Shown here one piece after another: positions 9,084 to 16,332 of a DNA stretch of 64,000 bases. Position 1 is the first letter of the stretch, and each line of letters begins with the position of its first letter. The stretch is taken from contig NZ_JAUYOJ010000080.1 of the NCBI RefSeq assembly GCF_030697925.1, positions 62,001-126,000 of the forward strand. The letters run 5' to 3'. Made by a program: the position numbers and the translations under genes. Below the pieces are notes generated by a model. That model made no database searches. It saw only the letters and a list, made by a program, of their open reading frames with translations, and was not told the DNA's origin. The DNA comes from Phenylobacterium sp. (GTDB lineage: Bacteria > Pseudomonadota > Alphaproteobacteria > Caulobacterales > Caulobacteraceae).

Positions 9084-9993
9084 TGGACGAGAAATCCAAG
9101 GGGCAGCGCATGATCCAGTCCGACAAGGTTCCGAGCGCAATGTCTTCGGCATTGGCGTGAGAGAGCGTCGGTGCGGCGCCTTTGATCGCGTCGATCAGGG
9201 TATTGAGCTCAGTGTTCATGATGTTGTTTGGAGCCGGGCCACCTTGTGGTCCGACGTAGCCTAGGCGCTGGGCGCGCCCAGAGATGGCAGCAACGACCTT
9301 TTCATGGAGATCGGGCGCGGTCGAGCGCAGGGCGTCGACGAGCGCGTTGCCCTTCAAGAATAGCTCCACGCCGCTCACCACCGCGTTCTGGACATCCCCA
9401 GGGGCTGTGCGCTTCGAAAGCTTCTTGGTGGCGTTGGCCAGGAGGCTGGGCGATCCCGCCTTCCACTCGTCCAATTCCTTTTGGGTCGGCGCTTGCACAT
9501 TCAGGGATACGCTGGTCAGCGCCGACATTGCAGCGCTCAAAGCCGCTCCCGGGAACGACTCCTGATCATGCACGCACACCTCAAAATCGGTGTCCAAATG
9601 AGAAAGCTTCAGCGCTCTTGCATCGTTTGTCTTCTTGGCACAGTGCAGATTGACGTCCTTGCTATCGTGCATAGGAACAAGAAGTATCCATTTTTTCACG
9701 GGTAAGCCGAGGAAAAGCTTCGATACTTCGACAGCGCCCTCAACAACCTTCTTGAGGTCGGTGGTAATCTTATTCTTCTGACGCGCTGCACGCGCAATAA
9801 TGTCGATAGGTTCCTCCACTGCGAAGCATTGATAGATCACCAAATCCGCAGTGCAGTAGAAATCGATACCGAAATCACCCTGATGGGTGGCGGGCACTTT
9901 TTGAACATTCAAGCTGCCATGTCGCGCTTGCAATAGGCTCAGCGCAAAGGACTCCCAGTCGTCGGGATTCCACTGCTGCACAACGTCGACCAA
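9073..9993 (-). CDS. REase-like effector of the ABC-three-component system
   Basis: A 306-residue protein with a TTG start at 9993 preceded by GGGAGGAG. The N-terminal 60 residues form a Mrr-like entry: WNPDDWESFALSLLQARHG, then HQGDFGIDFYC and LVIYQCFAVEE. The Asp of GIDFY and the Gln of YQCFA lie where restriction-type folds have D and (E/Q)xK; the Lys is not at its usual place, so cutting activity is uncertain. The rest is helical and ends in a region that could bind the middle component. It is the first gene of the three-gene operon 9993-6565 and overlaps the next gene. In this family the first gene is the toxic or DNA-cutting part. Confidence 0.68.
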   Translation of the reverse strand: MVDVVQQWNPDDWESFALSLLQARHGSLNVQKVPATHQGDFGIDFYCTADLVIYQCFAVEEPIDIIARAARQKNKITTDLKKVVEGAVEVSKLFLGLPVKKWILLVPMHDSKDVNLHCAKKTNDARALKLSHLDTDFEVCVHDQESFPGAALSAAMSALTSVSLNVQAPTQKELDEWKAGSPSLLANATKKLSKRTAPGDVQNAVVSGVELFLKGNALVDALRSTAPDLHEKVVAAISGRAQRLGYVGPQGGPAPNNIMNTELNTLIDAIKGAAPTLSHANAEDIALGTLSDWIMRCPLDFSSNGS

Positions 9994-10307
9994 GGCTCCT
10001 CCCGACGGTCGCCCAAAGTGAAGCTTTCACTTATGCACGTAATTCCCTCGCTCTCAACCTAGCCGGATATAATCGCCAGGCTACTCTCCGATGTAGCTGA
10101 CCGCATGCCGTGCCCTCCACGCCAGCCTCGAAAACCGGATCCCCTCGGAACGAGACCAAGCCGGTCATCGCGGCCGGTAGGCATCTGACTGCCGGACAGC
10201 CGACCCTCCCAACTTCGGTTGGGAGTCAATCCGGTCATCGCCGCCGGCCGCCGGCTTCATGCCCGCAAGCGGACGTTGGGAATGACGGCTTGGAGCCCCG
10301 AGCGGTC
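9994..10307. other. Intergenic stretch between MNT-HEPN gene and ABC-3C operon
   Basis: About 310 bases without a credible gene. It should hold the promoter of the ABC-three-component operon near 9994-10090 (AT-richer part) and the 3' end of the MNT-HEPN transcript. It contains the UUCG hairpin at 10206-10225 and two partly matching GC-rich blocks, CCGGTCATCGCGGCCGG near 10161 and CCGGTCATCGCCGCCGG near 10231. Confidence 0.5.
10206..10225 (+). terminator. UUCG-capped hairpin, possible transcript end
   Basis: CTCCCAAC-TTCG-GTTGGGAG is a perfect 8-bp stem with a C(UUCG)G loop when read on the plus strand. It lies 83 bases beyond the stop of the minus-strand MNT-HEPN gene. No T-run follows on either strand, so a classical terminator is not shown; an mRNA 3' end stabiliser is equally possible. 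Confidence 0.4.
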
Positions 10308-11204
10308 CTAGCCGGCTAGTCGCTCGGTGCAAGTCGCCTCGACTCTCTGGCGCAACAACTGAATCCGATCGGAAATCCAGGCGAGTTCGTCCGAGGTAAT
10401 TCGGTAGTGCTTCGAGTAGCGGGCTTTTATGTAAGCGGCACGAAGCAACTCGAAGCACCGCTTCTCGAACTTGGTTTTAGTCGGCCAGATGCCTATCAGC
10501 CGAGCATCAAGAGGCTCAGCCAAGTTTCGTAGCCGGACGAGATTGTGAGACTTTGGCGTGTAGAGTGTCAGCACCAGCAGCAGGCAATTGTAGTACCGCT
10601 CGGTGGCCTGATGCAGGAGGAACGCCGCGTCTTTCCCATCGCCCTCTGAGATATAGAAATTGGCGCCCTTGAGCGCCGTATCGGCGCTTTCAAACCACTG
10701 ATCGAAATAGCCCTGCGCCTCCGCCAGGGCCGTCTCAGGCGACAGTTCAGTTGGATTGGCGAGCGCGTGGCCCTGCACGTTGTGGAGCAGGGTACCCTCA
10801 CGGACGATATCCACGAAGAAGTACCGCCCCCGCTCAAGCTGGTGGTTCACGTCCTGAAGGCTGTGAACGATGAAGTTCACCGGCGTCCGCAGACGCCGAC
10901 CCGAGGATAGCTCCTTCAATAGCCGTACCTCGGCGGTGTCCCAGAACTCGACCGTGTCGGCCAGGTCGTCGTGATCGACGATGATCAGCAGGTCATAGTC
11001 CGAGAAGTACCGACCAATCGGATCCTCGACCCAATCGCCCCTGGCGTAGCTTCCGAACAGGATGACCTTCAGGACCTGCCCGCTGGCCAGCCGCGGGGCC
11101 TTGCGCGTCGCGGTGAGCTTGCCGAACTCCTCCAGCAGGACCTCGACCACGAACTCTAGTTCGCGTCGCTTTCCGCCCGGCAGATGGCTCAAGTCCGTCT
11201 TCAT
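10308..11204 (-). CDS. MNT-HEPN fusion protein (nucleotidyltransferase plus HEPN)
   Basis: A 298-residue two-domain protein. The N-terminal minimal nucleotidyltransferase shows GSYARGDW followed by SDYDLLIIV, the GS...DxD metal and nucleotide site. The C-terminal half is a HEPN helical bundle (DAAFLLHQATERYYN, KSHNLVRLRNLAEPLD, KARYSKHYRIT). The canonical HEPN RNase motif is Rx4-6H; here the nearest form is RYSKH, one residue short, so RNase activity is unsure. In split systems MNT silences HEPN by adding AMP to it; in fusions the logic may be internal. I prefer ATG 11204 (AAGGG four bases upstream) over the more distal ATG at 11231. A likely toxin-antitoxin or defence gene. Confidence 0.72.
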   Translation of the reverse strand: MKTDLSHLPGGKRRELEFVVEVLLEEFGKLTATRKAPRLASGQVLKVILFGSYARGDWVEDPIGRYFSDYDLLIIVDHDDLADTVEFWDTAEVRLLKELSSGRRLRTPVNFIVHSLQDVNHQLERGRYFFVDIVREGTLLHNVQGHALANPTELSPETALAEAQGYFDQWFESADTALKGANFYISEGDGKDAAFLLHQATERYYNCLLLVLTLYTPKSHNLVRLRNLAEPLDARLIGIWPTKTKFEKRCFELLRAAYIKARYSKHYRITSDELAWISDRIQLLRQRVEATCTERLAG

Positions 11205-11261
11205 GACCCTTGTTTCCCGTGAACCAGCCAAGGTTGCAAGCCGAGGCGCCCAGGAGGACGC

Positions 11262-11471
11262 CTAGGCCCCGCCATAGGCGTCCTGCCGAGCTTCTCGCCG
11301 GGCGCGGACCAGGCGGTCCAGGGCAGCCGCCAAGGCGGCTGTCGCCAGCGGCGACGGCGCAGCCGCCCTTGACGGGCTGAGCCGCGTCAGGCCCAACGCG
11401 ATGTGCGTCAATCCCCTACCGGCCAACAGCCCCCGCGAGTCCGCACGCTGCACCCCGGCGACGCACCTCAC
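11262..11471 (-). CDS. Possible small protein upstream of MNT-HEPN
   Basis: A 69-codon frame from GTG 11471 to TAG 11262, ending 57 bases before the MNT-HEPN start. The C-terminal part (ATAALAAALDRLVRARREARQD) could form an amphipathic helix. An AT-rich patch just upstream (GTAAATAATACAATA on the minus strand) resembles a -10 region, so a transcript may start there. No family is recognised and the N-terminal half is low in character; it may be a leader or a chance frame. Confidence 0.3.
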   Translation of the reverse strand: MRCVAGVQRADSRGLLAGRGLTHIALGLTRLSPSRAAAPSPLATAALAAALDRLVRARREARQDAYGGA

Positions 11472-12020
11472 GCTTCACTATTGTATTATTTACACTTTCA
11501 CCCTCTCAACCACGCGCGCACCTCGCGGCTTTTATCTTGCCATCCGATCAGGCTTAGAGATGAGCCGTCCCTCACGCGCCAGAGTACGACGGCGCTACGC
11601 CTCCTCAGCTTCACCTAGACACCAGCGGATTGTCCTGACGAGGTGGCTCAGCCTTTGGACAATCCAGGCGACGGGTTGGCCAGCGCCATTAGGCCTTGAA
11701 CGCACTTCCGAGCAGCCCAGGCGATCCGCCGACGCCAGCCCATTCTGCTGAGCCCCTCTTAGCTGACGTCTAGAACGGCCGACTTCAGATGTAGACGCGC
11801 GTCGGCTCCGGGCTCCTAGCGGTCCCTGCGAGCGTCCGCTCTCAGAAAACTCGCTGCATGTCGCAGACCTCTGATGACCATTTGCGGTTAAAGGACCGGA
11901 CCTGACTCCAAGGCGAAGTTCGGAAGGTCCGCTTGGGGGCACCTAGCCTAGCCTTCTGATGTCGGTTTGTAGCGCAGTGCAGCCACTACACCCCTCTAAC
12001 TGAAGGGGCTCAGCGCGGAG
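11472..12020. other. Long intergenic region with decayed repeats
   Basis: About 550 bases with no convincing gene. It begins with an AT-rich promoter-like patch (11480-11510), then holds a degenerate block near 11893-11937 (GGACCGGACC...GGAAGGTCCGCTTGGGG) resembling the stretch near 2447-2490. A weak hairpin lies at 11991-12008. The open frames here are repetitive Arg/Ser-rich translations of this sequence. Confidence 0.45.
11991..12008 (-). terminator. Weak hairpin after the selenoprotein gene
   Basis: CCCCT and AGGGG pair across an eight-base loop, 12 bases past the TAG of the selenoprotein gene. There is no T-run, so this is only a candidate end of the minus-strand transcript. Confidence 0.3.
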
Positions 12021-12539
12021 CTATACGCTCAGCGCCTCGACGACGGCCTCCAACACCGCCCGCGCCTTGCCGCGCATCTCCTCGTCGTTCGCGTCCTGGA
12101 TCGGGTGATCGACCAAAACGTAGCGCGCGCCCTCCATGCCCAGCATCTTGCGCTGAGCCTCGGCGGCCTCGGCGAACTCGCTGGAGGCAATGGAGACGGC
12201 CGGAAGGCCCTGGATCTCGAACCATACAGTGTCGTGCAGACTGCACGTCGTGCATGATCCTCAATCGGCGAGCGCTTCCACCACGACGTTGCACTCGGCC
12301 TTGATCTTCAGCCGCAGGTCCGAAGGACAGGGCTTGGCGAAAGTCGGCTTGGCGTAACGCCGAATCTCGGCCTCCGGATATCTCACCGCCAGAAGCCGTT
12401 CCAGCTCATCCAGCAGCACGTTGCCACGCGGCTTGGAGATGTCGAGCAGGCCGATAACGCCGGGCGTATTGCCCGTCCGCGGCGTGATCTTGCGGGCAAC
12501 GGGCACCCGCTCGTCGGTGGGGTCCAGGATTGTCGTCAT
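12021..12539 (-). CDS. UGSC-family selenoprotein with in-frame UGA (Sec93)
   Basis: A 172-residue protein if the UGA at 12263-12261 is read as selenocysteine; otherwise it would stop after 92 residues. It starts at ATG 12539 behind GGAGGAAG. Conserved-looking sequence runs through the UGA: KIKAECNVVVEALAD, then U-G-S-C-T-T-C, then SLHDTVWFEIQGLPAVSIAS, and stops at TAG 12021. Sec93, Cys96 and Cys99 form the motif that names the UGSC selenoprotein family. A SECIS-like hairpin follows the UGA, and tRNA-Sec, selB and selA are immediate neighbours. The upstream gene is the thioredoxin-like partner, 31 bases away. The chemistry is unknown; a selenol-thiol redox role is inferred. Standard gene callers would split or truncate it. 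Confidence 0.9.
12233..12260 (-). promoter_or_regulatory. Bacterial SECIS element
   Basis: Immediately after the UGA, the transcript reads 13 bases and then folds CGUGC-AGUCU-GCACG, with the loop 18 bases from the UGA. The E. coli fdhF SECIS has nearly the same apical part (UUGC-AGGUCU-GCAC) with its loop at a similar distance, and the loop GU is the contact for SelB. This is strong evidence that the UGA is decoded as selenocysteine. Confidence 0.8.
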
Positions 12540-12570
12540 CGACTTCCTCCGAAGGTCTGCGCCAACGCTA

Positions 12571-14151
12571 TCAGCATTCGATTTTGCGGGAAACCACGGC
12601 CGAGCCGGCGGCGCCGGTGAGCCAGCCATGGAAAGCGGCGGAGAACTTCCCGGCCTCCGAGCCCGCAACGACGATGTGGATGAACTTGCCGTCCGCGAAC
12701 TTGGGGGCCGGGGAGGCCAGCATGGCCTCGGTCATCTTGGCGGCCGATGCCGGCGGGATGCCCGCGCCCGAGACCTCGTTCCCAACCATTTCCCGCAGCG
12801 GTCGCGAGGTCACGGCCTGGATGCGGTCGCGCAGGCGGGCCTTGGGATAGTCGCCGTCGACGGTCAGCGTCTTCACGTGCTCCGGGCAGACTACCAGCAA
12901 TGCGTCAACCGGCATCCGGTGGATCTTCGATAGGAACACGCCCTCAAGGCCGAGGCCGAGGGTGCCGGCGATCTGGTCGGGCTCGCGGGACTCCTGGTCC
13001 ACGATCTGCACGGGGCCGCTGGTCATGGCGAACGCGGTGACGACCGAGTCCTCGCGCTGGAAGCCCCGCTCAACATGCAGCGGCTCCCAGGGCGAGCCTT
13101 CCTCCCATTCCGCAAAGCACATCGTGAACTTCATCGGGCTGGACATGGTCGAGCGATCCGTGCCGCCGGGCCGGGCGCCGCCGACGTTGCGGACCACCAG
13201 CCGGACCGCGCGGCCGATGGTGGCGTTGGCGCGGTTGCCGTTACCGAGCGCGGCCTGCTTCATGTTCATGCCGATCCGCTGCCGGATCGGCCCGTTGACC
13301 ACAAGGACCGGCGTGGCGCCCATGGTCGTGGCGTTGACGCCGTGGATGTTGAACTCGTCGGTGCAGACGGCTTCGACGCCCGCGATCACCACCGGCAGGT
13401 ACTCCGGCTTGCAGCCGGCCATCACCGCGTTGATGGCGACCTTCTCAACCGTCACCGGGGCCATGCTGGGCGGCACGATGGCGACGATCCCCTGGGGATC
13501 TCGCGCTGTGCCTGAAAGCATCCGCAGCACGCGCTCCGGGGTCGGGGCGACCAGCGGAAGGCCGTCGGAGAAGCCCTGGTCGTACATGAATTCGTCCACG
13601 TCGTCGGAGGGGGCGACGTCGATGCGGCGCGCCCGGATGGGGCTGCCCTCCGCCTCGGCCAGCAGGCGGTCGTGGATGTCGGGATCCAGGTGCTTCGAGC
13701 CGCAGCCCGGACACCAGTCCGGCAGCTCCGACCAGGCTACTCGCGCGGCGGCCAGTTCCAAGTCTGCGGCGATCCGATCCGCGAGCGCCTCCCACTCCTG
13801 CCGCACAAACCCTTCGATCGGAGGGCGGCGTTCGCCGTCGGGGCCGATCCAGTAGGCCGCCGGCACGATCTCGAAATCCCAGGCCAGGGAGGCTCTGAGC
13901 GCGCTGTCGTCCAGAATGGGCAGGGTCAGGCCGTGGCGGTCTCTGAGGATCGCGTTGCCGTCGGCGGTCTGGCCAACCATCCAGATGTCCGCGGCCTCGC
14001 CCCACGCATGGTGGAACGCCTCCAGCACAGGGGCGGCCAGGTTGCAGGTCGCACAGTCTTCCTTGACGAAGCAGATCAGGGCGGGCCGCTCTGTGGGGAA
14101 CCGCCGAAGCTCGCCCGCTAGGTCGGGCAGGGAGAAAGCCGTTGCGGTCAT
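12571..14151 (-). CDS. Thioredoxin-like protein paired with UGSC selenoprotein
   Basis: A 526-residue protein starting at ATG 14151 (GAGGATCG upstream). Residues 1-140 are a thioredoxin fold: CFVKEDCATC with Cys33/Cys36 and a cis-Pro at EIVPAAYW. Next comes WCPGCG (Cys147/Cys150), a possible second redox or metal pair. The remaining 370 residues (DQGFSDGLPLVAPTPERVL, CKPEYLPVVIAGVEAV, HIVVAGSEAGKF) form a larger domain that I know only as an associate of UGSC-type proteins. It lies between tRNA-Sec and the selenoprotein gene on the same strand, so it is probably the reductase or partner of that selenoprotein. The frame ends Cys-UGA-UAG, which is treated separately. Confidence 0.75.
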   Translation of the reverse strand: MTATAFSLPDLAGELRRFPTERPALICFVKEDCATCNLAAPVLEAFHHAWGEAADIWMVGQTADGNAILRDRHGLTLPILDDSALRASLAWDFEIVPAAYWIGPDGERRPPIEGFVRQEWEALADRIAADLELAAARVAWSELPDWCPGCGSKHLDPDIHDRLLAEAEGSPIRARRIDVAPSDDVDEFMYDQGFSDGLPLVAPTPERVLRMLSGTARDPQGIVAIVPPSMAPVTVEKVAINAVMAGCKPEYLPVVIAGVEAVCTDEFNIHGVNATTMGATPVLVVNGPIRQRIGMNMKQAALGNGNRANATIGRAVRLVVRNVGGARPGGTDRSTMSSPMKFTMCFAEWEEGSPWEPLHVERGFQREDSVVTAFAMTSGPVQIVDQESREPDQIAGTLGLGLEGVFLSKIHRMPVDALLVVCPEHVKTLTVDGDYPKARLRDRIQAVTSRPLREMVGNEVSGAGIPPASAAKMTEAMLASPAPKFADGKFIHIVVAGSEAGKFSAAFHGWLTGAAGSAVVSRKIEC

Positions 14152-14185
14152 GGGGCGATCCTCATCTTCGTGCTTGGCCCTAGGC

Positions 14186-14280
14186 TGGCGGAGGTGGATG
14201 GGAATCGAACCCACCACACGCCTTGTCGACGTGTCACCGGTTTTGAAGACCGGGGAAGCCACCAGACTCCAGTCACCTCC
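14186..14280 (-). tRNA. selC: tRNA-Sec (anticodon UCA)
   Basis: A 95-base tRNA, read from 14280 to 14186. The acceptor GGAGGTG pairs with the 3' CACCTCC, followed by G and an encoded CCA. The anticodon arm is CCGGT-CTTCAAA-ACCGG with UCA at 14246-14244. The T arm carries GGTTCGATTCC. The long variable arm and overall length are typical of selenocysteine tRNA and longer than any standard tRNA. It lies between selB and the thioredoxin-like gene. It is serylated, then converted by SelA. Confidence 0.95.
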
Positions 14281-14325
14281 AGCGCGATGACACTAGGCCG
14301 CCTTCCATGGCGTCCTGAAGCGGTT

Positions 14326-16227
14326 TCAGACGATCCGGCGCACATCGCCGTCGCGCAGGGTGTCGCCGCGTACGTCCAGGAACTCCAGGATCGGCACGAT
14401 GAACTTGCGCGACGTGCCCAGCGCCGCGCGCGCCGCACCCGTGGCGAACTCCGCCGACGGCGGGAAGGCGGCGCGTAGGTTCGACAGCGCCTCGTCAAGC
14501 GCCTCGGCGTGGAAGACGAGCGTCTGACGCAGCGCGTGGTTCCGGAGCACGACCAGCGCGCCCACGTCGATCAGCAGCTCGACCAGCGCCGCGTCCTCGC
14601 TGCCGGGCGTCGCCAGCGCACCGAGGTCCGGCGGTGTGACCCCGCCTTGCCGGACCTGGCTTTCGAGCTCGCGCAAACGGGCGAGGGCGGCCGGCGGCAG
14701 GCGTGCGAGCGGGTCGTGGGAGGACAGCCGCACCTGCCCACCGTTCACGCGGATCTCGCGCTCGCGGGCCAGGCGGCGTTCCACGTGGTCCAGCAGTTCG
14801 CGAGGGGTGGTCCGCGCGAGGTGGCCGCGGATGGCGGCGACCCTGACCCAGGCGCGGTTCGGCGCGGTGCGATGGGCCTCAACCAGTCGCACCAGGTAGG
14901 CGCTCCGGGCCGAGTCGACGGCAGCAGGCGCCGCTACCAGGTCGGCGCCCAGCGTCTCGAAGGCGCCCAGCGCCGCGCGGATCTCATCGAGCGGCCGTCG
15001 CGAAAGACGCGCCGCTTCGCTGGCTGACACGACGCCGGCGTCGCGCGCCGCCAGCAGGTCGGCGATCCCCGCCAGATCCCCGGCTGCCACGGCCGCCAGC
15101 AGGTCGCGACGGGCGTCGGTGGGCCCCCTCATCCTCGGCGCCGCCGGGTCCAGCACCAAGGCCCCGCCGATGGTCTCGGCCGGGGAGGGGCGGCGCAAGA
15201 TGGCCCGCTGGCCCGCGAAGGCGGCGACAGGCGTCGCGAAGCGAAGTTGTGCCAAGCCCCGGGCGCCCGGCGCGAGCGCGCCATCGCCCATGAGGCGCAC
15301 CTTGGCCAGGTCCTGCCGCGCGCCCCACATCACGCGCACCTCGTCCGCCGACTTCAGCGCCCGTGCGCTCTCGGGCGACAGGGTCAGTTCGACGTCCACC
15401 AGCAAGCTCGGCACGAGCGCGTCCGGCGCGCACAGCAATTCGCCGGGCTCAACCTCGTCGACGGACACGCCGCGCAGCCCGACCGCCACGCGCCCGCCCG
15501 GCTGCGCGGCCTCGACCGTCTCGCCGTGGACCTGCAGCTGGCGCAGCGTGATCGGCCGGTCGGACGGCATGAGCACCGCCGCGGCGCCTGCGCGAAGCGG
15601 CCCACCCTGCAAGGTTCCCGTGACGACCGTCCCGGCGCCGGCGACGCTGAAGACCCGGTCCAGCGGCAGGATGGCGCCCGGCGCCCGATCGGCGGCCGGG
15701 CATCGCTCGATCAAGGCTTCGATGGCATCATGCAATGCGGTGAGGCCGGCGCCGGTCTGCGCCGAACAGAAGACGACCGGCTCGCTCGCCAGGAAGGTGC
15801 CCACCAGCTCAGCCGCGATCCGCGCGCGGACACCGGCCTCGGCCCCATCGGGCAGCAGGTCGACCTTTGTGACTGCCACGATCCCCGTCCTCAGGCCCAG
15901 CAGCTGGGCGACGCGCAGATGCTCGCGGGTCTGGCGGCCGAAGCCCTCGTTGGCGGACACGACCAGCATCGCTGCGCGCGCGCCGGTGGCGCCCATGACC
16001 ATGGCCCGGATGAAGTCCTCGTGCCCCGGGGAGTCGAGGAGGTCGACGGCTCCCGCGGGATAGTCGCGCCAGGCGAACCCCAGGGTAATCGACAGGCCGC
16101 GCGCCTTCTCTTCCGCCAGCCGGTCGGTCTCGATGCCGGTCAGGGCGCGGACGAGCGCGGTCTTGCCATGATTGATGTGGCCGATCACCGCGACGCTAAG
16201 AGGCGGTCTTGCCGCTTCCAGACCCAT
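14326..16227 (-). CDS. selB: Selenocysteine-specific elongation factor SelB
   Basis: A 633-residue GTPase beginning at ATG 16227 with AGGGA upstream. The G domain shows GHINHGKT (G1, residues 16-23), DSPGHEDF (G3) and TKVDLL (G4). Domains II and III follow, then a C-terminal array of winged helices that bind the SECIS hairpin (ARLSRRPLDEIRAALGAFE; EFATGAARAALGTSRKFIV). SelB carries Sec-tRNA to ribosomes stalled at UGA. Length and domain order are complete for the family. The gene is divergent from selA with a 105-base shared promoter region and is upstream of tRNA-Sec and the selenoprotein genes, so one transcript may serve all. It sits inside the dusA island. Confidence 0.95.
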   Translation of the reverse strand: MGLEAARPPLSVAVIGHINHGKTALVRALTGIETDRLAEEKARGLSITLGFAWRDYPAGAVDLLDSPGHEDFIRAMVMGATGARAAMLVVSANEGFGRQTREHLRVAQLLGLRTGIVAVTKVDLLPDGAEAGVRARIAAELVGTFLASEPVVFCSAQTGAGLTALHDAIEALIERCPAADRAPGAILPLDRVFSVAGAGTVVTGTLQGGPLRAGAAAVLMPSDRPITLRQLQVHGETVEAAQPGGRVAVGLRGVSVDEVEPGELLCAPDALVPSLLVDVELTLSPESARALKSADEVRVMWGARQDLAKVRLMGDGALAPGARGLAQLRFATPVAAFAGQRAILRRPSPAETIGGALVLDPAAPRMRGPTDARRDLLAAVAAGDLAGIADLLAARDAGVVSASEAARLSRRPLDEIRAALGAFETLGADLVAAPAAVDSARSAYLVRLVEAHRTAPNRAWVRVAAIRGHLARTTPRELLDHVERRLAREREIRVNGGQVRLSSHDPLARLPPAALARLRELESQVRQGGVTPPDLGALATPGSEDAALVELLIDVGALVVLRNHALRQTLVFHAEALDEALSNLRAAFPPSAEFATGAARAALGTSRKFIVPILEFLDVRGDTLRDGDVRRIV

Positions 16228-16332
16228 CCGACGTCCCTACGTCGAACAGCGACGGCCGTCATCCCGTCCATCCGCCTTGCCCGTCATCTCCCGGGCTCGA
16301 TACAGTCGCGGCACGCGCCGGCGAGGAGCCCC

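Noticed and set aside
10161-10250. CCGGTCATCGC(G/C)GCCGG repeats as a short CRISPR-like or operator array
   Set aside because: Only two copies, different spacing from any array, in GC-rich sequence where such matches arise by chance.
11595-11942. 115-residue frame on the minus strand
   Set aside because: Ser/Arg/Gly-rich with no fold-like pattern and no ribosome site; it translates degenerate repeat sequence.
12261-12668. A 135-residue gene ending at the UGA and a separate 94-residue gene from 12294
   Set aside because: They are two halves of the selenoprotein artificially split by treating UGA as a stop.
14186-14280. tRNA-Sec as the integration target of the island
   Set aside because: selC is a common phage target, but here it is in the island interior, with no repeat of its 3' end, whereas dusA shows both junctions.
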